From assembly GCA_049585815.1 (NCBI GenBank), contig JBAVAR010000033.1:1-8751 (forward strand): a stretch of 8,751 nucleotides of DNA. Reading direction: 5' to 3'. Position 1 is the stretch's first letter. Each line of letters starts with the position of its first letter. Origin of the DNA: DATLSM01 sp049585815 (GTDB lineage Bacteria > Actinomycetota > Thermoleophilia > Solirubrobacterales > 70-9). Both the position numbers and the translations under genes were made by a program. The notes beneath the pieces were generated by a model, which saw nothing but the letters and a program-made list of their open reading frames with translations, did not search any database and was not told the origin of the DNA. Shown piece by piece: positions 1 through 6,586 of this stretch.

Positions 1-215
1 GCTACCTGCCCTCCCCGCTAGAGCTCTACTCGGTGCGCGGCGTGCTCAACCTGGGCACCGGCGTCGGCTCTGATCACCAATACACCGATGAGTTCTACGG
101 CAACACCAACGGCACCAACTACCGCACCGTGGTCGTCGACGGGACCGGGGCGATCTCAGAGTCTGAAATCAACGCTCCCTCCAAATACACCTGTGTCTAT
201 CCGCTGGTGCGGTAG
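1..215 (+). CDS. C-terminal fragment of an unrecognised protein
   Basis: An open frame enters from the left edge (first full codon at base 3) and ends at TAG 213-215, giving 71 visible residues. A GTG at 33 could be read as a start, but the frame is open upstream and the composition is continuous (YLPSPLELYSV before it), so this is most likely the tail of a longer protein. The fragment is rich in Gly, Thr, Asn and Tyr, contains a DEFYGNTNGTNYRTVVVDG stretch and has a single Cys six residues from the end. That composition suits an extracellular beta-rich domain. The next gene starts only 6 bp downstream on the same strand, so the two may be co-transcribed. I do not recognise the family and assign no function. 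Confidence 0.55.
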   Translation, partial: YLPSPLELYSVRGVLNLGTGVGSDHQYTDEFYGNTNGTNYRTVVVDGTGAISESEINAPSKYTCVYPLVR

Positions 216-221
216 GTCGCA

Positions 222-1016
222 GTGGGTCGGAGGCTTAAGTCAAGGACAGGGAAATGGCGCGCGAAATGCGCGGCGCTGGCGCTCGTTGCGGTTAGCCTCA
301 TACTGGCGGCAAGCGCCTCCGCCGAACTTGTCGGCGGAGGGAACCTGGCCGTCTCCTTCAGCGGGGCGATCACTCCGACGAAGCTGCCCAGGAGCGCCTA
401 CGTGCCGCTCTCGGTCTTCCTCGATGCCTCCTTCAAGACCACCGACGGTTCCCGCCTGCCGGAACTGCGCACCGTATCGGTGCGATTTGACCGCCACGGC
501 CGGATCGAAACCAAGGGTCTGCCGACCTGCACCGCCGGCCAGCTGAAGGACACCCTGATCGCGCGGGCAAGGCAGGTCTGCGGTGCTGCCCAGGTTGGCG
601 CGGGCAACGTCACCGCCGAAATCGCGTTCCCCGAACAGGCCCCCTTCAGCGCCACCGGGCCGCTTTTGGTCTTCAACGCCGCCTCCCTCCACGGTAAGCC
701 TGCCCTGCTCCTCTACGTCAACGCCGCCGTCCCGATCCCAACCACGTATGTGACCGAGGCGACGATCGCCCAGCGACGTTCGGGCCCGATCCTCACGGTA
801 AAAATGCCGAAAATCGATGCCGGCTACGGCCGCCTCGCCACCTTTGACGTGACGCTGCGCCCAAAGACCAATGGCCACAGTCTGCTGAGCGCCTCCTGTC
901 CCGCCCCCGGTGGGCTGGCGGGGGCGAGCTTCACCCTCGCCAGGGCGAGCTATGGCTTCTCCGGTGGACCCACCGTCAAGGCCTCGTTGTCAAGCCACTG
1001 CGAGGTGGGCGGGTGA
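222..1016 (+). CDS. Exported four-cysteine protein of unknown function
   Basis: This is a 264-residue secreted protein. A basic N-terminus (GRRLKSRTGKWRAK) is followed by a hydrophobic core (about residues 17-30) and a likely signal peptidase I site after ASA at residue 34. The mature part has four cysteines (C103, C120, C226, C260), which fits two disulfides outside the membrane, and no transmembrane segment. Phrases such as the GLPTC region, AEIAFPEQAPF and LLVFNA resemble a paralogous exported family I associate with Solirubrobacterales-type genomes, which has no known function. The start is GTG 222: it is the only start that keeps the whole signal peptide, and GGTAGG at 211-216 could serve as a weak ribosome site. 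It lies 6 bp after the preceding stop, which suggests an operon. The family resemblance is from memory. Confidence 0.85.
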   Translation: MGRRLKSRTGKWRAKCAALALVAVSLILAASASAELVGGGNLAVSFSGAITPTKLPRSAYVPLSVFLDASFKTTDGSRLPELRTVSVRFDRHGRIETKGLPTCTAGQLKDTLIARARQVCGAAQVGAGNVTAEIAFPEQAPFSATGPLLVFNAASLHGKPALLLYVNAAVPIPTTYVTEATIAQRRSGPILTVKMPKIDAGYGRLATFDVTLRPKTNGHSLLSASCPAPGGLAGASFTLARASYGFSGGPTVKASLSSHCEVGG

Positions 1017-1375
1017 GCAGCTGCGCCCCGACCGGCGCCCCACCTGGGATTCACTGACGGCGAGATACCAACTGATGATATAGGGAGCGGCGGGGTCAGG
1101 GAGCGGGGGAGCGCGGCACCATCGCCTCGGCGAACCGAGTAGCAGTAAAACCTGACCGGCAACCCAAAGACTGGGTTTCCGAGATGCAGCAAGACCCGGT
1201 CATCTGCGTGCCTGTCAGGCGTTGATGCAATCCAGGGGGCGCCGGGGATCAGGCATATCGCCACGGCTTGGGAGACTTCGGCGCCAGGATTCTGATCTGA
1301 CGATCGCTGTGTTTGCAGGAGCGTCTCGTTCCCACCAGCACGAGCCGGCCCCACTTAACGACTCGGGGAACCTCG
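1017..1375. other. 359-bp intergenic gap, no gene seen
   Basis: No convincing coding frame lies here between the exported protein and the end of lepB. Visible structures are three purine-rich copies of GGGAGCGG or a close variant at 1083-1116, and a small hairpin (AACCCA 1161-1166, loop AAGAC, TGGGTT 1172-1177). The hairpin could end transcription from the left, but it has no good T-run. I see no tRNA-like cloverleaf on either strand. Confidence 0.5.
1161..1177 (+). terminator. Weak candidate terminator hairpin
   Basis: A perfect 6-bp stem (AACCCA/TGGGTT) encloses a 5-nt loop, about 145 bp downstream of the exported-protein stop. Only TTT follows, so it does not have the classical intrinsic form. 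High-GC actinobacteria often lack U-tracts, so a terminator role is possible but unproven. Confidence 0.2.
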
Positions 1376-2014
1376 CTACAGGAGGCCGACCCGGTCAGGC
1401 GGCCAGTAGGTGGCAAACGCTTCGCCGATGATCCAGCTTCGCGGGCTGGGTCCCCAGAAGCGGCTGTCATCGCTGTTGCCGCGATTATCGCCCATCATGA
1501 AGTACTCGCCGGGGGGAATCCTGATCGTCTTCGCCAGGTTGCAGGCGGGTGCGCTGCCGCAGGGGGTGATGTAGGGCTCGTTCCTTTTCTCGACCCCGTT
1601 GACGACGGGATGCCCTTCCTTAACCGAGAACGTGTCGCCGGGTAGGGCGACGATGCGCTTGATGAATGTCTGTTCTGAGGAGTGATCGGACGGTTTCGGA
1701 CAGGACTCACCGACTTCCTCGGGTTCGCGGCCGTTGACCCTCACCCCGCATTCTTCGCCGGCCTGATCGGCGCTGGCGGGTGGGTGAAAGACGACGATGT
1801 CACCGATCTGGGGGTTCGTGAAGCGGTAGACGAAGCGGTTGACCAGGACCCGTTGGCCGATATCGAGCGTCGGCTCCATTGAGCCGGAGGGGATTTGGTA
1901 GGGCTTCACCGCCCACGCCTGAACGGCAAAGGCCAGGCTCAGCGCCAGCGCGATGATCACGGCAAGCTCGATCAGCCCACCGAGGCGCCCCCGCGGCTTG
2001 AGAGGGAACTTCAT
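1376..2014 (-). CDS. lepB: Signal peptidase I
   Basis: Type I signal peptidase (family S26), 212 residues. It is membrane-anchored and removes signal peptides from exported proteins on the outer face of the membrane. After a short basic N-terminus, one transmembrane segment spans about residues 13-35. Box B is IPSGSMEPTL with nucleophile Ser45. Box D is FIKRIVALPGD with the general-base Lys119. Box E is GDNRGNSDDSR at 175-185. Together these give the Ser/Lys dyad and all usual conserved boxes, so the enzyme should be active. An insert at about 80-113 carries C89 and C105, and C152 and C158 form a second pair; a disulfide in each is conceivable. The start is ATG 2014, which has no clear Shine-Dalgarno. 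A TAAATT box ends 6 nt upstream, so the mRNA may be leaderless. It is divergent from vapBC and stands alone on its strand. Confidence 0.96.
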   Translation of the reverse strand: MKFPLKPRGRLGGLIELAVIIALALSLAFAVQAWAVKPYQIPSGSMEPTLDIGQRVLVNRFVYRFTNPQIGDIVVFHPPASADQAGEECGVRVNGREPEEVGESCPKPSDHSSEQTFIKRIVALPGDTFSVKEGHPVVNGVEKRNEPYITPCGSAPACNLAKTIRIPPGEYFMMGDNRGNSDDSRFWGPSPRSWIIGEAFATYWPPDRVGLL

Positions 2015-2020
2015 CGGGCC

Positions 2021-2026
2021 AATTTA
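2021..2026 (-). promoter_or_regulatory. Possible -10 box for leaderless lepB mRNA
   Basis: Read on the minus strand this is TAAATT, matching the TANNNT pattern of actinobacterial -10 boxes, with six bases between it and the lepB ATG. Transcription would then begin at or next to the start codon. No good -35 hexamer is visible. Confidence 0.3.
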
Positions 2027-2132
2027 GCGAGGACCTTTAAGCGATTCTGATCGGGAGGAGCGGCGGGGGCGAGCTGTCGAGGCAGTGGCTTGGGGTTCCC
2101 TTGGGTCTACGTGTGGCCGCTGTATCGAGGTG

Positions 2133-2198
2133 ACCCATCGCGATGCCTCGCTCCGCGGTTGCGATGGGTATTTATCTGGTAGAACTTATCCCATGCGA
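2133..2198 (+). promoter_or_regulatory. Repeated element upstream of vapB, candidate operator
   Basis: ACCCATCGC at 2133-2141 is matched by its exact reverse complement GCGATGGGT at 2161-2169. A third, imperfect copy (TCCCATGCG, 2190-2198) overlaps the vapB start codon. The centres lie 28 and 29 bp apart. VapBC operons are typically autorepressed by the complex through DNA-binding of the VapB dimer to inverted repeats at the promoter, and this spacing and position fit that role. The first two copies could also form a 9-bp hairpin in RNA. A TAGAACT at 2180-2186, 6 bp before the ATG, is a possible -10 box. Confidence 0.45.
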
Positions 2199-2435
2199 AC
2201 TACCATTGATAGTGCGGGCCGCGTTGTAATACCCAAGCCGATGCGCTCCGCGCTGCGCTTGAGCGGGGGGGAGGAGGTGGAGGTGACGCTCTCGGGGGAG
2301 CGGATCGAGTTGACTCCCGCCCCTCGCCCAACCAACCTCCTCCGTGGCCCACACGGCCTGCTGACCTCCGACCTTCAGGTGCCACCCCACGGCCCTGAGG
2401 AGGTGCGTGACGCCCTCGAGCAGGCCCGGCGGTGA
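2193..2435 (+). CDS. vapB: VapB-type antitoxin, AbrB/SpoVT fold
   Basis: This 80-residue antitoxin has an N-terminal AbrB/SpoVT swapped-hairpin DNA-binding domain. The signature TTIDSAGRVVIPKPMR occupies residues 3-18, and the domain continues to about residue 40. The remaining 40 residues, rich in Pro and charged side chains, would wrap the toxin and block its active site. Family members dimerise, bind their own promoter and neutralise a PIN-domain RNase. ATG 2193 is chosen because the conserved domain starts right after it. A longer frame from 2085 would add 36 residues of unrelated sequence across the putative operator. No Shine-Dalgarno precedes the ATG, so leaderless initiation is plausible. 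Its stop overlaps the toxin start by four bases (GTGA, 2432-2435), implying translational coupling. Confidence 0.93.
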   Translation: MRTTIDSAGRVVIPKPMRSALRLSGGEEVEVTLSGERIELTPAPRPTNLLRGPHGLLTSDLQVPPHGPEEVRDALEQARR

Positions 2436-2875
2436 TCGAGAAGCCGCGATCGGCACCTGCACCCGACAGCTCGGTCCTTATCGCCGGCTTCGTATCCAGC
2501 CACCAATTTCACCAGGCCGTCCTGCCCTCCCTCGCCGATGTCCTGGCGCGCGGCAACCTGATCGCCCATACGGTCGCAGAGACCTACGCTGTGCTCAGCG
2601 CTCCCGGCGGTATCTACCGATCTGAGCCGCGCACGGTGCTCCACTACCTTCAACAGTTCCTCGGCGCAGAGGCGCCGATCCCGATCCCGTCTTCGGCATA
2701 CCGACGGGCACTCGATCTCCTCGTCGACAACGGCCGCCCAGGCGGTGCGATCTATGACGCGCTGATCGCCCTCGCCGCACTTGACGCCAATGCCACCCTC
2801 GTCAGCCTCGACCGGCGAGCTGCCCCGACCTATGAGTTGTGCGGCGCAGACGTCCGATTCCTCGGGGACATCTGA
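2432..2875 (+). CDS. vapC: VapC-type toxin, PIN-domain RNase
   Basis: A 147-residue PIN-domain protein. Family members are Mg2+/Mn2+-dependent endoribonucleases that cut tRNA or rRNA when freed from VapB. The four acidic metal-binding positions are present: D12 in PDSSVLIAG, E50 in HTVAETYAVL, D109 in IYDALIALAA and D127 in SLDRRA. The toxin therefore looks catalytically intact and full length. The start is GTG 2432, inside the vapB stop. The first 10 residues (MIEKPRSAPA) are a short extension before the first PIN strand. Tight coupling to an AbrB-type antitoxin places it in the VapBC class. The RNA target cannot be told from sequence. It converges on the SDR gene, leaving only 14 bp between stops, with no obvious terminator. 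Confidence 0.93.
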   Translation: MIEKPRSAPAPDSSVLIAGFVSSHQFHQAVLPSLADVLARGNLIAHTVAETYAVLSAPGGIYRSEPRTVLHYLQQFLGAEAPIPIPSSAYRRALDLLVDNGRPGGAIYDALIALAALDANATLVSLDRRAAPTYELCGADVRFLGDI

Positions 2876-2889
2876 ATCTCAACTCCGAC

Positions 2890-3777
2890 TCAGACTCGCC
2901 CTGGTCCACCTCGATCTCTGCGTTCCTGGGGCATCCCTGCTTCCCTCCGGCCTCCCCTACCGGAGAGGCCCACGAGTTCTGCGCTGCGCTGCCAAAGCTC
3001 CTCGGCGAGCATCTCGTCCTGGGCCTGGGCGCTCGGCGATCTCACCTTCTCATCCTGGACGTACTCGCCGCTGAGATCTGCGGCATCATCCGATAGCGCC
3101 AGCCACAGAAGCGAACGGGCACCATGTCGCGGCGAGCGAAAGAACGGAGCGCCGAGTGTGGTCAGCACCTTCCAGATCCCGTTTTCACCCTTTCCAAAGC
3201 CGGTCCGCACCACACCTGGGTGAAAGCAGTTGGCCCGCAGCTCCGGCGCACGCTTGGCCAGCTCCCGCGTGAAGAGGATGTTGCAGAGCTTGGAGGTGCC
3301 GTAGACCCCCATCGCCGAGTAGGAGCGCTCTGACTGCAGGTCTTCCAGATTCAGCAGTCCGGATTGGTGTGCATCGGATGCGGTGGTGATCACCCGAGCG
3401 CCGCGCAGACGGTCGCGCAGCAGGTTGGTCAGCAAGAAGGGAGCGAGATGATTCAGCGCAAGGGTCCGCTCCAGACCCTCGGCGCTCTCTCCGCGCGAGG
3501 CAAACAGTGCCCCGGCGTTATTGGCCAGCACGTCGATCCGCCCGTAGCGCTGCCGAACTTCTGTGGCGAGCGCTCGGACTTCGGTCATCAGGGTGAGATC
3601 GGCGACGTGTTCGTGGACGGGGGCGCCCCCGCCTGCCTGGCTCGCTTCTCGCGCGACGGCCCGGACCCGGGCGGGGTCGCGACCCACCAGCGCAACCTCG
3701 ACCCCCTGACGCGAGATCTCGACTGCAGCCGCCCGACCGATCCCGCGGGTGGCTCCGGTGAGCAGAACGAGGGTCAT
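2890..3777 (-). CDS. Short-chain dehydrogenase/reductase, retinol-dehydrogenase-like
   Basis: Classical-type SDR, about 295 residues, a cytoplasmic NAD(P)H-dependent oxidoreductase. Numbering from the TTG at 3780 gives TGATRGIG (8-15) as the nucleotide-binding glycine motif, GR at 33-34 after strand 2 (suggesting NADP(H)), D61 near the adenine pocket, NNAG at 87-90, and a complete catalytic tetrad N110, S135, Y160, K164 (YGTSK). The HPGVVRTGF stretch and the overall layout resemble the retinol dehydrogenase/WW-domain oxidoreductase-like branch. The substrate is unknown. The last 25 or so residues are Arg/Gly-rich (SGRGGRREAG...) and probably disordered. I prefer ATG 3777 over TTG 3780, one codon upstream. 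There is no Shine-Dalgarno; a TAGCTT box lies 8 nt upstream. The gene stands alone, divergent from the secreted propeller gene. Confidence 0.92.
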   Translation of the reverse strand: MTLVLLTGATRGIGRAAAVEISRQGVEVALVGRDPARVRAVAREASQAGGGAPVHEHVADLTLMTEVRALATEVRQRYGRIDVLANNAGALFASRGESAEGLERTLALNHLAPFLLTNLLRDRLRGARVITTASDAHQSGLLNLEDLQSERSYSAMGVYGTSKLCNILFTRELAKRAPELRANCFHPGVVRTGFGKGENGIWKVLTTLGAPFFRSPRHGARSLLWLALSDDAADLSGEYVQDEKVRSPSAQAQDEMLAEELWQRSAELVGLSGRGGRREAGMPQERRDRGGPGRV

Positions 3778-3785
3778 CAAGCGAA

Positions 3786-3791
3786 AAGCTA
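3786..3791 (-). promoter_or_regulatory. Possible -10 box for the SDR gene
   Basis: On the minus strand this reads TAGCTT (TANNNT), ending 8 nt before the SDR ATG, which itself lacks a Shine-Dalgarno. This fits a leaderless or very short-leader transcript. No convincing -35 is seen. Confidence 0.25.
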
Positions 3792-3928
3792 ACTGGGCTG
3801 GCGAGGTCTACGAACTCCCGCAGAACTTTCAACCGACACCCCGCCCTGCCAGGCGAGTTCAGTCGACCGAAGTCGTTGTCATTCTTTTCAACTCGGCCGA
3901 CCGCCACGGTCCTAGCGCACCGCCAACC

Positions 3929-3934
3929 AAGGAG
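3929..3934 (+). promoter_or_regulatory. Strong Shine-Dalgarno deciding the start at 3939
   Basis: AAGGAG lies four bases before ATG 3939. The open frame extends upstream to 3876, but only ATG 3939 has this site and a signal peptide directly after it, so it fixes the start. Confidence 0.85.
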
Positions 3935-3938
3935 AGAT

Positions 3939-5405
3939 ATGCCTGCCAAGCGCCAACTTGCACTCGTTTGGGCCCTCGCCAGCCTCCTTTCTCTCTCCCT
4001 CGCCTCCACCGCTGGCGCGGCCGACACCGTCTACTGGGCCAACTACGAAGGCGGCGCGATTTCCTTCGCCAACCTCGCGGGCGGCGGTGGCGGAAACCTC
4101 GACACGACCGGGGCGAGCGCAAAAGAAGCCAATGGCCTCGCGATCTACTCAGCCACAGGGAAGATCTACTGGATCACCGCCCCCGGCGGGAAGATCTTCT
4201 ATGCCAATCTGAGTGGCGGCGGCGGCGGCGAACTGAGCACCACCGGGGCTACGGTGAATTTCCCGGTGGGTCTCGCCATAGATCCCGCGGCCGGCCGGCT
4301 CTACTGGGCAAACGGGGGAGCCAACAAGATCTCCTACGCGAACCTGAACGGCAGCGGTGGTGGCGACCTCGACACCACCGGGGCGACGGTTGAAGATCCG
4401 CTTGGCGTAGCCGTGGACCCCGCCACCGCCAGGATCTACTGGGCTAACGCCGCGGGCAAGATCTCCTACGCCAACATCTCAGGGGGTGGCGGTGGAGACC
4501 TAAACACGACTGGGGCCACCGTCGAAGTACCGGCCGGCGTTGCGATCGATCCCTCCAGCGGCAGGATCTACTGGGCCAATGAAGGGGCCGACAAGATCTC
4601 CTACGCAAACCTCAACGGATCCGGCGGTGGCGATCTGAACACCACCGGCGCGACTGTGGAAACGCCGTTCGGGGTCGCGATCGATCCCAGTGCCGGTCGC
4701 ATCTACTGGGCAGATGAAACCGCGAACAAGATCTCCTACGCCAACCTGGATGGCAGCGGTGGCGCCGACCTCAACACCGCCGGGGCGATGGTCGATCACC
4801 CCGCATTCCCCATCCTGCTCAAGGCGCCGGGTCCCGCAGCCGCCCCCCTTGCGAGCGGTGGCCCAATGCCCGGTTCGACCCTCACCTGCACACCCGCCAG
4901 TTGGTCGGGAGACCTGCTCGAATCCTTCCTCTACCGGGCGCCACAGAGCACTTCGCTCCAGTGGCTGAAGGAAGGCCAGCCGATCTCCGGCGCCAACACC
5001 AACACCCTTAGCGCCGCCACGGTCGGTAGCTATAGCTGTCAGGGCATCGCCACCGACCAGGCTGGCTCCACCACGCAGACGAGCGCCCCGGTCGCGATCT
5101 TCAGTCTCGGCAAGGTGAAGGCAAACCGCAGGAAGGGAACCGCCAGCCTGGCCGTGCAGGTGGCCGGCCCTGGTGCGCTCACCCTCACCGGCAAGCAGCT
5201 GGTCAAACAGCAGCGCACCAGCTCCGCGTCCTCAATCGGAACAGTCAAGCTTCTCGTCAAGCCGAAGGGTAAGGCGAGCCGGGCGCTCAGAAAGAAGGGC
5301 AAGGTCAGGGTGGCGGTCATCGTCACCTTCATGCCGCAGAGCGGCAGCGGTGGAAGCGAGGCGAAGACGCTGGTGTTGAGGAAGACACCCCGCTCGAATC
5401 GATAA
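3939..5405 (+). CDS. Secreted six-bladed YWTD-like propeller with Ig-like domain
   Basis: A 488-residue exported protein. The signal peptide is residues 1-27/28 (hydrophobic core about 7-22, cleavage near AGA-AD). Residues 29-298 hold six consecutive repeats of 44-46 residues, each with a YWAN/YWIT/YWAD motif, then KISYANL, a Gly-rich turn, D/E-L-x-TTGA, and GVAIDP. This pattern resembles the LDL-receptor class B (YWTD) beta-propeller, and six repeats would make a closed ring. Residues about 299-388 form an Ig-like domain with C317, W342 and C367 placed as in an Ig core. Residues 389-488 are a Lys/Arg-rich beta domain (GKVKANRRKGTASLAV...) that I associate with exported proteins of Thermoleophilia-type genomes. 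There is no anchor or sortase motif. Probable role is extracellular or surface binding; the ligand is unknown. The repeats are similar at DNA level, suggesting recent duplication or conversion. Confidence 0.88.
   Translation: MPAKRQLALVWALASLLSLSLASTAGAADTVYWANYEGGAISFANLAGGGGGNLDTTGASAKEANGLAIYSATGKIYWITAPGGKIFYANLSGGGGGELSTTGATVNFPVGLAIDPAAGRLYWANGGANKISYANLNGSGGGDLDTTGATVEDPLGVAVDPATARIYWANAAGKISYANISGGGGGDLNTTGATVEVPAGVAIDPSSGRIYWANEGADKISYANLNGSGGGDLNTTGATVETPFGVAIDPSAGRIYWADETANKISYANLDGSGGADLNTAGAMVDHPAFPILLKAPGPAAAPLASGGPMPGSTLTCTPASWSGDLLESFLYRAPQSTSLQWLKEGQPISGANTNTLSAATVGSYSCQGIATDQAGSTTQTSAPVAIFSLGKVKANRRKGTASLAVQVAGPGALTLTGKQLVKQQRTSSASSIGTVKLLVKPKGKASRALRKKGKVRVAVIVTFMPQSGSGGSEAKTLVLRKTPRSNR
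4023..4832 (+). repeat. Six tandem repeats of about 135 bp encoding propeller blades
   Basis: Six in-frame units of 132-138 bp encode the blades. A conserved core (AAGATCTCCTACGC) starts at 4326, 4458, 4593 and 4728, spaced 132, 135 and 135 bp. Blades 3-6 are nearly uniform, while blades 1 and 2 are more diverged. The DNA conservation, including synonymous positions in the core, points to duplication or gene conversion. Confidence 0.85.
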
Positions 5406-5408
5406 CAC

Positions 5409-5420
5409 GCCAGTTGGCGC
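5409..5420 (+). terminator. Small hairpin just after the propeller gene
   Basis: CGCC-AGTT-GGCG forms a short GC stem three bases after the stop codon at 5403-5405. It has no T-run, so terminator activity is uncertain. The rest of the 219-bp gap to 5625 holds no gene that I can support. A TTGACG at 5519-5524 has no matching -10 box. Confidence 0.2.
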
Positions 5421-5624
5421 AGGCCGCTCAAACGGTCGCCCAAACCGGCGATACAGATATTTCTGACCGCAGATAATTCGGCAGGGTGGATAAACACTGC
5501 CAACCAGAACGGGGGGTCTTGACGCCTGCATGGGTGCCGACGGCGGCAGCCCGCAAACTACGCGCGCACCGCCGCCCGCATTTTCACCGGCCACGCGGGA
5601 GCAGCCCCTGCGATCCTTCCATCT

Positions 5625-6059
5625 ATGGCAACGCCGCTTGATACCCAATCCGATTGGCTTACCGCCCATCCTCCGGATCCCGGCCGGCTGACCGTGACAT
5701 TAGCCGCTGTTGCCAGGCGAGCTCGCACCGCTGATGAGTTCCGTCATGCCGTGCGCGACTTCCTCGACGAGTTCACCCTGCGTGGCGATGATCGCTCGCG
5801 CACCGAAGCCATCGCGGAGAGGCCTGAGCCTACCGGCGACCCCCGGCACGACGCCTATCTCGGCGCTCTCGCCGAGCATCTCGCCGCGGTTCATCATCTG
5901 AGTCGACCGGCGTGGTCGATCGAGCCCGGCCGCTTCCTCGACCGTTTCTGGTTTGTCAGCGACGTGCCCGGCTTCCGCGCCGTCGCGATCGCCCAGGCCC
6001 CCGCCGCCTTTCGTCGTCGCGGGGTGTTCGTACCCGAGCGCTCTCTACACCGGGTCTGA
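5625..6059 (+). CDS. Conserved partner protein of a nucleotidyltransferase, putative antitoxin
   Basis: A 144-residue cytoplasmic protein with no signal peptide or membrane segment. The N-terminal half (about 20-90) is mostly helical. The C-terminal half is the more distinctive part: RPAWSIEPGRFLDRFWF at 94-110 and PAAFRRRGVFV at 126-136. I recall this C-terminal pattern from actinobacterial proteins encoded directly before DUF6036 nucleotidyltransferases, as here, where the stop is only 3 bp from the next ATG. The co-orientation and spacing suggest the pair works together. By analogy with AbiE/MenAT systems this would be the antitoxin, although no winged-helix or other named DNA-binding fold is evident by eye. 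The start is ATG 5625, with no clear Shine-Dalgarno, so a later start cannot be excluded. Biochemical function is unknown; the antitoxin role is inference. Confidence 0.75.
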   Translation: MATPLDTQSDWLTAHPPDPGRLTVTLAAVARRARTADEFRHAVRDFLDEFTLRGDDRSRTEAIAERPEPTGDPRHDAYLGALAEHLAAVHHLSRPAWSIEPGRFLDRFWFVSDVPGFRAVAIAQAPAAFRRRGVFVPERSLHRV

Positions 6060-6062
6060 GCA

Positions 6063-6563
6063 ATGGACCGCAATGAGATCCTCGCTGCTCTTACCGCACT
6101 GGCCGCTGAGCTCGACCGACGTGGGGTCAGCGCTGAGATGTACGTGGTCGGCGGCGCGGCGATCGCCCTCGCCTTTGACGAGCGGCGCTCGACGCGGGAC
6201 ATCGACGCGATCTTTGAGCCCAAGAGCGTCGTCTACGATGCGGCGGCGGTCATCGCCGAGCAGCTGGGGCTTTCGGCTGGTTGGCTCAATGACGCCGTCA
6301 AGGGCTTTCTGGTCGGAGATGACCCGGCTGCCGCACCCGTGCTCGACCTTCCTGGGTTGCGCTGCCTCGCGGCATCACCAGAGATACTCCTCGCGCTCAA
6401 GGTCCTCGCCCATCGGGTCGGCGAGGACGAGGACGACCTGCGGCTACTCGTCGAAAAGCTGGGTCTTCAGGGGGCAGACCAGGTGCTCTCGATCGCTGAG
6501 CGGACCTACGGTGAGAGGCTTGATCCCGCGGCCCGCTTTTTTGTCGAACAGATCTTCGACTGA
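6063..6563 (+). CDS. DUF6036/AbiEii-like nucleotidyltransferase, putative toxin
   Basis: A 166-residue protein of the Pol-beta-like nucleotidyltransferase superfamily. The core motif is VVGGAAIAL (28-36) followed by STRDIDAIF (43-51), giving the GG...DxD signature with metal ligands D46 and D48. Downstream, ASPEILLALKVLAHRVGEDEDDLRLL (104-129) carries K113, R118 and D122/D124/D125, in the positions where AbiEii/MenT-type proteins have their conserved K..R..D..D segment. Known relatives in toxin-antitoxin systems add nucleotides to tRNA or otherwise block growth. The small size and lack of a large C-terminal domain fit the DUF6036-like group. It follows the partner gene by 3 bp, so the pair is almost certainly one operon. 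Active-site residues look intact. Toxicity is inferred from family and context, and a housekeeping role is not excluded. Confidence 0.82.
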   Translation: MDRNEILAALTALAAELDRRGVSAEMYVVGGAAIALAFDERRSTRDIDAIFEPKSVVYDAAAVIAEQLGLSAGWLNDAVKGFLVGDDPAAAPVLDLPGLRCLAASPEILLALKVLAHRVGEDEDDLRLLVEKLGLQGADQVLSIAERTYGERLDPAARFFVEQIFD

Positions 6564-6586
6564 ATCGAACACGGATTGTCCGCGGA

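Noticed and set aside
240..878. Long minus-strand frame of 212 codons
   Set aside because: It is antisense to the signal-peptide-bearing exported protein at 222-1016 and shows no recognisable domain. Long shadow frames are expected at this GC content.
1330..1375. Possible tRNA on the minus strand near GTTCCCCGAGTCG
   Set aside because: No acceptor stem, anticodon arm or T-loop consensus can be laid out around it.
2085..2192. Upstream extension of vapB by 36 codons
   Set aside because: The added residues match nothing, precede the complete AbrB domain and would cover the repeated element that looks regulatory.
3749..4393. Plus-strand frame of 214 codons overlapping the propeller gene
   Set aside because: It is Arg-rich and out of frame with the gene that has the Shine-Dalgarno and signal peptide, so it is a shadow of the repeats.
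4326..4741. Regular repeats resembling a CRISPR array
   Set aside because: The units are about 135 bp, lie in frame within a protein gene and encode propeller blades; there are no short repeats with unique spacers.
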